From: Mycteria americana
Taxonomy: Eukaryota; Chordata; Aves; Ciconiiformes; Ciconiidae
NCBI RefSeq assembly: GCF_035582795.1
Contig: NC_134374.1
Coordinates: 24,195,798 to 24,259,797 of the forward strand
Direction: 5' to 3'
Length of the DNA stretch: 64,000 nucleotides
In this document: positions 13,598 to 26,600 of the stretch, piece after piece
Position numbering within the stretch: position 1 is the stretch's first letter
Layout: every line of letters starts with the position of its first letter
Made by a program: the position numbers and the translations under genes
The notes under the pieces: model-generated
The model's database searches: none
What the model saw: only the letters and a program-made list of their open reading frames with translations
What the model was told of the DNA's origin: nothing

Positions 13598-16500
13598 TGG
13601 GGGGCTCCGACCGCTGCCGTGGGGCCGCGCGGGTCTGCCCGCCCTGGGGCTGAGATGATGCTCGAGTCACGGTGGTGGGATTGCTGCAGGAGAAAGGAAA
13701 AAATCCTCTCCAAAATGGCTGCCAAGAGTAGGTCTCTGCAGTCCCTTCTTAAACACTGAAGATATTTTCATTTAAAATTATCTACTTAAAGGCAGGTTTA
13801 ATCTCAAAATGGCATTTTCCAATTTAAAAAAAAAAAAAAAAAAAGGCACCTTCAAAAAAATGTCTCAAGTTATTTCTCCTTCAATCTTTTTCCAATTAAA
13901 TTAATTTAAAATGAGTGAAAAATGTTTCATACCCTAAGATCCTGAAACCTCCAGTGTCAGCTGGAACCGGCACTTCTGCTCTCAGCTTCAGCCCTCGCTG
14001 CAGGCACCTCTGCTTTGAAGCCTTTGAAGTGTTTGTGGCCCAGGCAGAGGCTCTCTGCAGAGAAAGCCAGTCGTTTTATAGATATTTAAAGTGTAAAGTG
14101 TGCGCGTGCATGTGTTTGTGTTAGCATAACATGGCTTTTCACAATGCATATGGAAAGACGTAGAAGAGTTCTTGACTTGCAGAACAAAATTGCAGGAGAA
14201 AACACCGTCGGCCCTGCTGAGAGCGTCCATAAGGTGCCTTTTGCCCAAGCCTAGGTCACTTCAGCATCGTCCTGAATATCCAACTGAAACTATCGGCTGA
14301 CCTGCAGAGAGACTGAAACAGTTCATTTAGCTGTGCCCAGAGGACTCGCTCGCTATCCCCCCTCCCAGCATGAGGATTCACTCTTTTAAAGCTTAGAGGA
14401 AATAATGCCTCCGAGAAAGCACGAAAACACCAGGAGCAAAGTGGCTGCCAATGCCCGCCCCGGCTGGGAGCTGCAAAGCAGCTGACATACCTGCCCGGCA
14501 TTTATTTTGGGGATGCGATGCAAGAGCAATGCAATAAATTTGAGTAATGGTTGGGTTTTGCAGCTAATTATTTGACTCGCGAGGTAACGACCTTGATTCT
14601 GGAAATGAGGTGTGTGTGGTTTGAGAGGCAGCATCTCTGCCTGCGTAAGAAACGATCTGATGTGAAGGCTCCACCTCAGCAAGCAGTAGGACTAATTCGG
14701 TGGCTGATTTGTCTAAAACGTTAAATTTCCCTACTTTTTTGGCAGGGACAGATTCAAAATTGATGCCTCTGTTTCGGAATGAGCTGCATTTATTCACCAT
14801 GCACTGCAATTATTCCAGCCTGTAACTGCTGAGGTTTAATCAGTAACAAAACCCTCAGACTTGAAAGCAGCCAGTTCAACCTAGGTTATTTGCGCAGCAT
14901 TTCTGAATGGTTTGGTGAACAACTTCTCCCACGGACTGGTTTTTAAATAGAATAAAAGTGCAAAAGATTTCTAACAACATCTGAAATGGAAAAACAATTA
15001 CGTTCCGTGACTCTACAAAAATATTTCTGAGGGCTGGTAATACATTTTGCCAGGGTAATGTCCCTATTCTAGGAGTGGTTCTTTCTTCTCAGCATTTGTT
15101 GCTTTTTTTAATGTAAGCCACACAGGGAAATATTGGAAAATGGAGAGGGAAAATATAATTAACCCTGTGTTTTTCACACAATTGCCCTTTGTGCTACTTT
15201 ATTTTTATTTTTTCTAGCTTTTAGGAAGCCATCATTAATCTAGTCAGCCGAGGTCAGGCGAGACTTTTTTTCTTCTTTGCAGACCCTGAAGCTTATAAAG
15301 CTTCAATCTACTCTTCCATAACCAAATGTTTAGTACCTACCGGTTGGGTTAATTAGAGTGCATTCTTTACAGCTCTGATAATAATCACTACTACACCATC
15401 ATAGCAGTGGCTGTAGACTATTTTTTCATTTGTTATTTCTTTTTAACAGTAAGCATTTATGTAGTCACACTGTTTAAACCACTGGTTCTTTTGGGTTCAG
15501 CCAAGGGCTCATGCGACCATACCTGGAAATATCAAGTTCCAGAAGATAAGGGCATCGCCTGCACTCATGACAATTCCTAAAATTGCAGCACAGCACCTTG
15601 GATATACCTCAAATTTTTTTTTTTTTTTTAAGAGGAGGAGAGAATATTCATAGGGAAAAAAAAAAGATGAGAAGAAAGAGAGAAGATCGCTGAATGTCCA
15701 GCATTGATTTAGAAACAGGCTTTGCCAAGCAGGGTGAAAAGGAGCCTTCCCAGATCCATTCAGTGTATGGTTATTAGTATTGATAACAGGGCTCTGGCTC
15801 CCAAGAGGAAGAGCGGTGAATGAATTAGGAAACAAATACATTTCTGTAAATAAAGTTTTGCCAATTCAGATGGTTTTTTAGGAAGTGGGGGAAAAAAATC
15901 TGCTTCTCAAATGTCAAGTACTTGAAAGACTAAAAATAGATCACCAGAATAAATAAATTAACCCAGAAGACAGGACTGATGCTCTGCAGGCATCAGGGAT
16001 TAAAAAAATTCACTAAATTCAAAGTGGTATTCCAGATAAGAGCTCTTTGTGCTGCAGCATGTACAGCTTATTGATTATAGGATTGAGGTGCTGTGCACTC
16101 TTGTAAAATGTACTCTGGCTGATATGACTTAATCCTGCAGTAATGTACAGCCCGGTGCACAAAGCATGGAGCTAGCTTATATTTTCTTATTTATTTTAAT
16201 TTTGTTTGTGTCTTAATTTGCCGCACCGCATCTGTGCCCTCTTCCACCAGCAGTTCCCCAGGCAATGGTTGCTCAGGATGAGTGACGAGAGGCATTTCAG
16301 AAGGCGCTGACTCAGCAGGACGAGGGCTGGGCTGCCCAATGGAAGCCTGACGGACACTAGCCATGGGAATCTTCCTTGGTTATCTTCCATAGGGATGTAA
16401 AGCCTGAGCACGTCATTTTTGCATCGCATCGCATGGGCTGGCTGCAAGGTTGAGTTGCCCGGTTAATGTAGGGAGCCTTGGGGAGCAGCTCAGATGCAGA

Positions 16501-19500
16501 TACTTGTTCTGCAGACCTCCACATTTTGTTATGTGAGTCCACCAAGGCCGTAGAAGTGTGTCTAACCAAGGAGAAAATACTACCTGTCCAGATAAGATGG
16601 ATTCTTCTGGACAAAAAGAAAAAGTACAAAGTTTTGTAAATCCTGTTGGTAAAAGTAAATGATCCCAGAGGGGCTTTTATAGACCTAGCTGGAATGAATT
16701 TTGGTTAAGTTCCAATTAACCTGTTTTCCATAGTAGAGGGTGCTTTCACCCTCCTGGTGAACTGCCAAGTTCAGTTTCATATTGAACTGCCAAGGCCGCT
16801 TCACGCTAGTAGAGGAGGACTTTTCTCTCCTCCTTTGGAAGCTCTCCTGCCTCTGGTGCTCAGCCCGGCTCTCTTCCGTGGGTTGCTCTGAAGAGCCAGC
16901 AGACCTCTCTGAATGTGGACTTTTACCATAAAGTTCACCAAGAAAGAAGAAAACCTCCAGGCCTCCGGTGGTGTGAGAAAGCAGCTGGGCACAGCAGTGA
17001 TGCTCTCATGGCGTGCTGGTCTCCTGGTCCATCTCTCCTCGGGGTTGTTGCTCATCGCCCAGCACTTTCCCAGCCTCAGGGCGTCCTAGTTTTCTGAATC
17101 ACCAGTTAAAAAGTTGGTCTGACCAAGGGGAAAAACTTTTATCATTAATTTTTGTCTCCTTGGTACAAGGAAACGGCTGAACAAAGGAGTGGCAGGGGCT
17201 TGGTTTTTGGGTAACCTCCCCAAATCCCTGTATCTCCCACAGGTTTGGCAAATCTCCCAATATCTTACTTTACCAAAATCAAACCTCTTAATCTCAAGAC
17301 ATATAGCCTCCACTACATAACACTGCCTCCTGAGCATGATCCACAGGGCCTGTATTTTAACACCCAAGATTCATTAATATTGCCTGCAGAGCGTTCCGTA
17401 AGTAGCAAATAAAGCAGGAAGTGTCCCAGATGTTGGAAAGAAAAAATGGAATTATTCATTGCTTACTAACGTCAAATGCTAATGTGAGAAAAGCATCCTT
17501 GAAGAAATCCTTGACTAAAATTCATCAGAGTGATGTGAAATCACTGTTTTAATTATGCATTTTTGAATGTATTTATTAGTCCTGGTTCTGATCTGACTTA
17601 CAGATGTTTAACAGTGATAAGGGTCTAGTGCAGTCTTTGGAATTACTCATGATTTATAATGACAAAACTTGGATCAGAATTAGGTGCTTGTCACTACTCT
17701 ATAATATCCTTTCATCAAACTTCTTCACATTCAACAGATGAAAGAGGCGGCGGTTTCCGCAATTTCAAACCCTACCACTGAGTCCATTAGCTGTTTTTTT
17801 GAAATTTCTCCTCCAGAATTGATGAGACCCACACAAAATTTTGTCTGCTTGAGTTATATTTGCCACAAGAAACTTGAAAGCTAAGGAATTAGACTCTTTA
17901 GTCCACCAAAACGATGTGTTTGGTTAACACTTGTGCTGGCTACAAATGTTGCATTTTAATGGGGGAGGTAATTAATTTAGTTATGCTAGTCTATAATCTC
18001 ATTCTCTGTATCCTTATTGTTGTGACTATTAGAGTATGCTCAATACCAGAGGGGTTTTTTTTTTAAAAAAAAAATCCCTCCATTCAAGAATGATTCGAAG
18101 TCATGCGTTTTTCAAAAGAATGATGGAGTTTTAAACTATTGCTTGTTCTAGAGCTGATCCAGAATGAGCAAGTCTCCAGGGATGGTTTACTCCCTAAGGC
18201 ATGAATGCATGATTAAGCTAAATGTATTCCATAAATGCCTTGATGACATTAAACTAAATTTTTTAAAGAACAGATGGAGAAAGTTAATAAATATTTCATT
18301 CTATAATATAAAACTCACTTCTATATTCACAAATTCAGGGATCCTCAGCTTCACAGATATCAATAAGTCTGATGGATTTCTTGCTGCATTCTCATTCTTC
18401 TGCCCTGGTGTCTCTTATGGGATCATCATTTCTGCATGCTTGGATTGTTTTATGGGATCAGTGAAAGGCAAGTGACTGTAAATCTTGACCTCTTCTGCTC
18501 CTGGATTATATACTTTTATTCTTTGTGACCATAAGTGTTCATCTCTACACTGAATAGATAATTAAATGACAAAAATTATTCAAAGGGAATTTATAGTGAG
18601 AAATTATCACTAGAAGAACTGATGGGGCACAAGCATAACCCAAGGAGATATCGTGAAAAAAAACCAGTTTAGAATGGCCAAATAAAACACTGAAATATCT
18701 CTGTATTTGTAAATGTCATGAAACATCTATTCACTGGGAAAAAACATGATTTTTACCTGTATATACCAATTCTATTCAAACAAAATTTCTATTAAGGGAA
18801 AACAGTGTGAATTTTGCTTAAGAACTGTAGACCAAGCCTGTTATTCATATGAAAGAACTAATCTTTACATGTGGGAATTACAATTTCTCACTCTATGTAT
18901 GCCATGAATCTTGTAAAAGAATAATTAGAACTTGCTCCAAAAGGAAAGAAATGCCAGACTTGAATAATATTTTAGGAAGAGCATTAACAAACATTTTTAT
19001 ACTGCCAACAATCTTCACTGCTTTCTAGAAGAGATTTACATTACATTATTAATTAACTATACTGAGTCAATAGTATGACATAAAGCTTGGGAGATATATG
19101 TTTAGCACAAACTATGACATTCACGAGACAAGCGTGCATTTTTAGGAAGTTTGATTTAAAATTTATGCAAATGACTTCAGCAAGCAAGGGCCCAACAAAC
19201 TACTTCAAAGCATTAAGATCCAGCCCGAAAAACATGACAAGATCAAATCTTTGTCGTTTCTCAAGTGTCTTTACAAACCTCCGCATATACCGTATACCTT
19301 CCTTCACCTCCTGTACCTCAATAGTTTGGTATAAAATTAGCGTGCATTACTCTTAGTGGGACCACTGTAGTCTGTCAGACAACTGCAAGAATTTAAAAGT
19401 ATCTAAATGGTATATAACTTGTCTTTTTGGAGCTGACTCTTGTGCTACATCTGTAGAATCCAACAAGATGCCATGGTCTACCATAACAAACAAAATAAAA

Positions 19501-19671
19501 ATTAGTAGTGCTATTGTTCCCACTCCCTTTCCCCCAACTCTGACCATATTTCAATTTTTGGGTTGAGAACCCCCACAACACTGCGTCTGGGGAAATATTA
19601 AATGCAGAGTAAAGTGGTGCTGTAGAGAAATACTAATTAATTCATGTTATGTTTCATGCCACAGAAATTGG

Positions 19672-20454
19672 TTTATTCACTTATTGAAAGTTAGGTTAGG
19701 TCCAGGTACATTTGTATCTTCAGAATCAGGGCTTTTAACGAAAAAAAGTTTCTCATGTTTCCCGACATCCCATTAAAATGGTTGTCCTTTGACGTCAATT
19801 AGAGCCAACTAAAAAAAAAAAAATCATCCTTAATTGCTTTTCAGAAATAGACATTATAGCGTACACCGTCGCAGCCAGATTCGATTACCTTTTACAAGAA
19901 ACAAGGATGCTGGGAACGCCATAAAACTCCAGCTCTGCTGAATATGGATGCGGGGCTCTGCTGACAGCCGGGGGAGCCGGGGGAGCTGCTTTTCACAGCG
20001 AAGGCTCTTCCTCGGGCTGCAGAGAAAACTAACGCAAAACCCATAGACACGTCTAAATTTCTCCCGAGTGTAAAACCGCTGAAGCTGGGTGTTCAGCAGG
20101 GGCTGGTTTTGGACTGACAGTGGTTGGATGCTCAGTGCTCCATCCTTGCCTCCGTGTAAGAGCGAGTGTAATCACGCACCTATGCTGACAATTATAGCTA
20201 CAAAAACAATCTAGTCCTCAAAACTTGTGTAGGTTTCATTACAAAATTTGTGTAGGTTTCATTACAAAACCTGTGTAGGTTTCGTTACAAAACCTGTGTA
20301 GGTTTCATTACAAAACCTGTGTAGGTTTCATTACAAAACTTGTGTAGGTTTCATTACAAAACTTGTGTAGGTTTCATTACAAAACTTGCGTAGGTTTCAT
20401 TCAATTGTGTAGGTTTCATCACCAATTTTCTCAAAGGCCTTCTCCAAATTTGTC
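19672..20454 (-). other. Putative 3' UTR of the TMEM182-like gene
   Basis: The stretch after the stop holds the 23-bp minisatellite and then ordinary AT-rich sequence. The first good AATAAA on the minus strand that I noticed lies at 19672-19677, about 780 bases after the stop. That it is the true polyadenylation site is inference; an RNA 3' end would decide. Confidence 0.35.
20219..20420. repeat. 23-bp minisatellite, nine copies
   Basis: The plus-strand unit reads approximately TTGTGTAGGTTTCATTACAA (20 of 23 bases shown). Nine copies of GTAGGTTTC (one preceded by GC instead of GT) are spaced 23 bases apart, except that the last two are shortened. Copies differ by one or two bases (CTTG, CCTG, TTTG variants). 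The unit is not a multiple of three and follows the TMEM182-like stop codon by about 35 bases, so it is untranslated and probably transcribed in the 3' UTR. Confidence 0.95.
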
Positions 20455-20684
20455 TTACTCCAGAGACTTCATAATGTCTCTGCCGATCAGGTAGAAGAGG
20501 AGTCCGGAAAGTAAAACCAGGGGCACCCCCGCTGCGGCGAACATGAACGACCACCCGTAATACACGTGCACAGGCACATCGTCCAGGCACTTCTCACTTC
20601 TCTCCAGAAGGATGTATTTCTGAAAATCAGCGACAAACTCCTTCCACATCACGAAGAGAAATATGAGCAGGAGAAATAAGCCTC
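20455..20684 (-). CDS. TMEM182-like exon 5 (helices 3 and 4, C-terminus)
   Basis: The acceptor is CTCTTTCCAG directly before 20684; the exon starts in phase 1 and runs to a TAA at 20455-20457. It encodes helix 3, a loop with SEKCLDDVPVHVYYGWSF (family: CLDFTPSVLYGWSF), helix 4 and a short tail ending in KSLE. TMEM182 has GRHI near its end and this protein has GRDI. Intron 4 before this exon is the longest of the gene, about 7.9 kb. Confidence 0.95.
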
Positions 20685-23600
20685 CTGGAAAGAGAGACAA
20701 AGATGAGTTATTCTCTGCTTACAACCAGCATACGAAACACAGAAATAAAAGTGAGAAAAGATCGCAACAGATTTCCCTCTATTCTTGCAGGTCCTTTGCA
20801 TCAAAGCTTAATGTTGCAGAATTATTATTCATGACATTGCTCTGCAGGTTCCTGTGAAAGCCAAGCCCACTCCCCGTGGGAGAGACCCACACCACCGCCA
20901 CCAGCTCCTGCCCAGCCGCCGGCACGCTGCCGCCTCGTGCTTTAACCGCGGGCGCTACCGAGGGCTCCGCTGCAGCCGGATATGGCCATGGAGGAACTGT
21001 CACGAACACGGCTGATGTTCACAGCCGGGACCTGCACGAGGCTCACTCTGCGTTCCTGTCTTAAAGGTAGGTTGTTTTGCCTTTTCTATTTTGAATTTGT
21101 CTGAGAGGAGTGAGAAGGCGAGACTAAGACTTACTTTTTCCTTTTTTTATCTACCTTTCCAAGTAGCGTCAGATCCAGTTCCCACCAGAAACGCAAAGAT
21201 ACGGGAATCAGTCCTGCTGATGGCAAGCGTTATCCGGCAGCGAACCTGCTGGCCCCAGCACTGACGCCGAGCGGCTGCTGCGGCTCGTGGCAGCTCCCCT
21301 TCACGTCTTGCGTTACCCTTCCTCAAACTGCGCTTTGCAACCAAGTATTAAAGCACATGGCAAGGAGTACAGAGTATCCCATCTTGCAAAGAAATAACAC
21401 ATAATAGAGTGGAAAAGGCATGTAGCCATGAGATATTAGTCTCAGATGGACTACTAAATAACGGAATAATAAAAAGAATAATAAACAGCTTATACTATGA
21501 GGCTAGAAAGTCTTTTTATTGGCAAGTGAGACCTGCTTTGCCCTCCCCTGGAGCCAGACGGGAGGAGGGCTGAGGCCACGCTCAAGCCTGAGCAGCGAGT
21601 GCAAGGTCAGCATCTCGCTCAGAGAGGGTCCGCTCTCCCCGGAGCCTCCCAAGCCGTGCAGGATGCCTGTGACCCAAATAGCAGATCTCCCGCGAGACCT
21701 GGCGATCTCGTATTTCCAGATGCCTGCCCGTTGAAGGTCAGCATTTGCAGGAAGAGCTCGGTCACATCTGAAAAGCACGTGGCAAACAGGCACCTCCCGG
21801 ACCTGGCGCAGCCCCCGGCAGGTTTGGGGGCTTCGGTGCCTTAATAGGAACCTCCTTTCCCCATAATTCAAAGTGATGGTGGTCGCAGGCTGCAGGTCGA
21901 GCTCCCCCACATGAAGCAGATGACAAAAACTAGAGTGGCCCCAGTATTATTTACTGTGTCGCATTAAAGAATATATATAGTGCATTTTAAAGTCAACATA
22001 TATTAAAACTAAATAGTGACGGTGTGATGACAGATCTGAAAGCGCTTCAGTAATATCTGATCTTGCTACTCCACAGCTAGAAGCTTGCTATTTTTAAATG
22101 GTGCCGTATAACATATAGATATATACACATACACACACACATATATGAAAGAAATACATCACAGATGATAATATTTTTATAGTAGAAGTGAACAGTCCGA
22201 AATTAATTTAGTTGACAAGTTACCACACAGTTCTGTGGATGTGTTGTGGCTTCTGTTGGCTTTAATTTCTCCCTTTGCAATTTTTAAATCAAAGGTAGCT
22301 TGTACTTTATTTAATTATTCTTCCTGGCAGCTTATACACCACAAAATCCAACTCCCATGCTAAGCAAAGGAAGCGGGTAAAGCTTGACATTGATATATCT
22401 GCTTAGCGATGGTGGTTCCTGAAACCTCAGTCACAGAAAACACATCAGCGTTTAACGGTGTTTCTGCTTATAGCGGATATAAGCGCATCCACTGCTACAG
22501 ACCTCCGCTTCCCATCTGGTAGCCAAAAATGAGACTTACGTGAAGGTACAGAGGGCTCGACGTCCTCACTACACGTTACGTAGAAGTCGAAGCTACCCAT
22601 CCTAAGCTGTCACGTCTACTAAACTGCCTCCTATACCCTAAGACTGCAAATTGAATCTTAATAATCAAAAACTGGTGTAACCATATGAATATCCTTTCCT
22701 TCACCACATGCTGTTATTTCAAGCCGTTCTCCCTTACATGGAAAAGTCCTTATGTTTGCTGGAGAGGCAGGCTAGGAGTTAAACAGCAGCTGTTGTAACA
22801 TTTGCATGTTCATTGAGATTTTGATACCACTTGAAATTAAGTGCACAAATAAATATTTTACACTTAATATGATAGTTGTATGCTTAAAATACCAATTATT
22901 CTACTATAAGAAAACGATTGCATGTTTAAATAGTCACATGTCCTTTACAAAATACAATATATTGATAAGAAGGCAATTAAGTCTTTATTACTGATGTAAT
23001 TTAAAATTAAATTAATTAGATAGCAACTGAACCTTGAAAAGTGCTCTTTCAAAGATCAATTTCTATTTCATTAACTTATAATACCTACCGTAAGAGACGC
23101 AAATAAAAACGTAGCCCCAGCGGGACAGAGGACACCGGTACGGTGCTGTGCTTTTGAATTCTCCTACTTTTCTTTAAATAACCAGGGGGGCTGCGTTGAA
23201 TTGTCCCAGGACAATTTAGATGGCCTAAGCCTCATTTATTGAAGAAATCAGATTAAAGCCTACCAGTTCTTGCTGAGGAGGGTTCGGGGAAGCCCCGTGA
23301 GCGCGTGGCCCCGTCCCCGAGCTCGCCAGGAGCTAAGGATGGGGAAACGGTCCCTCCCCTCGCCCCAGGAGAAGCGCCAGGTCTCGGTACGGCAGGATTT
23401 ATTATTAAACAGGTACTGGAGGTGATGGCACGGCCACAGCATCTAAATTAAGAACATTTTCACACTCTGGGAAAATGACAAGAAAATGTAAAGTAAGCAG
23501 CCTTCTTCCCTGGAATAATTACAGCCGAGTGGTGAGGAGTCCCTGTGATTTACACCATCTCCTCGGCGAGAAAAGAAAATCAAAAGGGCAGGTGCAGCCG

Positions 23601-26600
23601 AAGAAGGACGGTGGAAGCGCAGAAAGGGCAGCTCACTGAAAACTGTTCGGCAAAAAAATGCTTACTTGGAACAACCACAAGTATTCATGAAAGCGCCTAA
23701 AATTTGTCACACTTTTAGACATTAGTAGAGTCTTCATAATGAGAATATCAGGATGTTTCACTCCCATATTACCAAAGTAAGTGCTTGGCATTTTTGTTTT
23801 AAAATGCTATTTTATTTTGGATTTTTCATCTTTTGAACAGGTCTCACTTTACCGCCTCCTTTTTGGGGCTTTTAGTCTCGGCTGCAGCAGAAAGACATCT
23901 TTGTTTCCTGCCAGCCCCAAATGGCTTTTTATGTACAGAGACAGATTGCTTCCTGCCTTGGGCAGCAAAATGAAAAACTGAAACAAATCTAGTTTTCTGC
24001 CCAAGAAATGAGCCCGGCGTCGGCACATGCGCCCGAGACGCGGCACATGGGTTGGGTTTGGGTAAGTGTAAGTGAAGACCTCATCAAACCAGACCATCCC
24101 CATGCTCCTCTCAGCACCCCTGTGGTTTCTACCGCTGGAAAATCAGCCAAGTGATCTCTTTCTTTCTCTCCCTTTCCCTCTTTGCCTCTGTTCATTAGGA
24201 CGGTATGGAAAAAATTAACTGCGAAACTCCGTCTCATAGCTGATGAGGTCAACAGCATCTTCTGGGGAGGGGCTAATTGCAAGAAAATTGAAGCGGGGTA
24301 TTAAATCTTTCTCCTTCGTCCACTGCTAACTGCAGGACAACGAACCCCGGCGCTCCTTCTCCCCCTCCCAGGAGAGCTGCACCTTCCGTGTGAGTAAATT
24401 GGAGTCGGGCTTTTTCTTTCTCTCACTTTATATCCTTGTGACACCTTTATAGCTGCTAATTGTAGGGACAGGTGAGTGAACTCAATCTTTAACTCTTGTT
24501 CTGTGGAAGCTACTGAACTTGCGTGTAATCTGCTAATTACGAGAAAAATGAACTTTGACTCATTCGCCTTTCTCACTAGTTGCCTCTCAAGGATGTTAAT
24601 AACGAGGAAACGGAGGGGTGATCTTCAGCTGCCCTTCCATAACTGTGAGTCTTCACTGCACGTGGGGAGCCTGAGATTGCCAAAATGGAGACGCCTGATT
24701 TGGGAATAGGAATCTGAGCACATAATTCAGCACTTTTAGTCACAGGACTGGCAAAGCAGCCTTTTTTCTTTTTTAATGGAGCTGGCTCACCCTGAAGAAC
24801 AGGTTGGTCTGAGCACACGCCGTGCTCCTCTCGCAGGACCGCCACACGGCTCTGAAAGCGCGGGAGAGGCTTTGTGCTGCCTTCGCCCGCTGGAAACGGC
24901 CCACGGCCACAGCGATCCTGCGGCTGCGGGACGGTGCGAGCACGCCCGTGCGTGCCACGCAAGTGGGGATGCTGCGGAAACAGCCCCAGGACCACAGCGG
25001 CTGGAAGAAGTGTAGACTGTACGTGGTTCATCACGTATTTGGGCTTTCCAGTGTAAGGCAAGCTGGTAACAAGCTCCTCTTTAGGTTGCTTAACATTGCC
25101 TGGGACACGCATCCTTATTGCTTGCTTTGAAAACTCGCCGTACGCTCACGCTTTGCCTGTGCGTTCCCTGAGCAAGCCACTGGGTAGAGTTCAGGTCATT
25201 TTTTCACTTAAGCCTACAGCTACGCAGCTGGTCCGGACGCATTAGGGCAGCACTGCAAGCTCAGTAATTGCCCTAGGTCTGGATGAAGTGTGCGCTCACT
25301 TCTAAGCTTGGTCGCTAAGATGCCCAAAGGAAATGAAAACCGAGGAGCACAAGCACAGAAAACCAAGGAGCGCAAGCAAAGTTGTCTCAGCAATTCAAAC
25401 AGTTTCCAGAAGCTGCAGTGCAGTGTTCACCCGGCCCTCTCGGTGACATTGTAGTGATAATTAATCATATTGTCATCTGACTATTGAAACAAGGGGACAA
25501 TTCGTCACCGGGCAGTATCTGCCTCCCCCTCGCAAGCACTGAAGCTAAGTCCGAGGTGGCAAACGTTAGCAGGAAAGCAGCACGCTGGCTATTTGCTCAT
25601 GCAGTTCGGGTGCTTTGGGGAGCGGGCTGGCAAGGCTAACCGCTCAGCTGGGGCGGTAGATGTGCAAATGCAAGCAGCAGCAAATGTCAGATGGGCTCCG
25701 GCTGTATTTCCCAAGTCACCCAGCAGAGGAAATCAAGGAGGATGGCTCCGGTCCTTTGAAAGGGCTCTCAGAAATGCCACCCACCGAGCACTACATTTGT
25801 TACGGTAGCTGGCAGACAGTCAGATTCGTCCTCTTGAAAGTACAGTAAATAAAAGGCATCTCGGAGGGGAAACCCAAAGGGATCTAATTGAGCGATAACA
25901 ATCTTCACCCTTAGGCGTTCAATTCCCCCCCGGCAACGGAGAGGCATACGTAACTCCTCAAGATCATGTCAGGCTGGTTATCCATAAATGCGCTTGGGAG
26001 TGCATTTGCACCAATAATATCTTTAGAGCCTTTTGGTGGCAAATGTTGCATCCTTTTGCAATGATTAACCACGGCTGTGATTTCATGACCTCAGCGTGGG
26101 CTGCTACCCAAAGGGGCAGAGGGGGTTTCTGGACAGAATGAAGTTGCATGTAAAGGATGCCCTGGGAGGCCGGGGTACCTTGCAGCCGTGGTGCCCCGTC
26201 TCACCATCCGACTGCCAGACCACGTTCCCACTCTACAAATTGCCAGCATTTTCACACTTCCTCAAGGAGAGATCATTTCTGCAAGGGAGGTTAATTAACA
26301 CTGACCCGCAGGCCATGATTAGAAGACAAGACGCGCTTTCTCCTGCGTCGTCTCGCCACGTCCCGCTATCTGAAGGAAAGGGACGGCTAGGGAGTCGAAG
26401 CTGTATTAAATCTATTGTTCCTACTGCTTAGCGCAATTATGCAAAATATTTTTAGAAGGGATAGCGAGAAAATAACCGTGGAGGGACGCATCCCGAATCC
26501 ATCAGGGAGCCACTGTCAAGCAGGATCCAGAGGTCTGAGTTCAGGACACCCTCCCAAAAAAAAGGATCAGCTGAAACTCTAAGCAAACTTTGCTGAAAAT

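Larger units (their letters stand above)
1..19671. other. Intergenic region without recognised genes
   Basis: No exon of a known family is seen on either strand. It contains many homopolymer runs (for example T at 5189-5208, A at 13826-13844) and small tandem repeats. It also has AT-rich stretches with homeodomain-type words, notably 11270-11400 and 16040-16160. The segment from about 17400 to 19650 is markedly AT-rich compared with its right-hand neighbour. Open frames of up to about 200 codons lie in GC-rich patches (for example 8150-8770) and look like chance. Confidence 0.65.

Noticed and set aside
24576-25112. 178-codon minus-strand frame and several plus-strand frames in a CpG-containing patch
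   Set aside because: Frames are open on both strands, no recognised domain is present, and the patch lies inside intron 4. It could be a small CpG-rich regulatory patch but not a supported gene.
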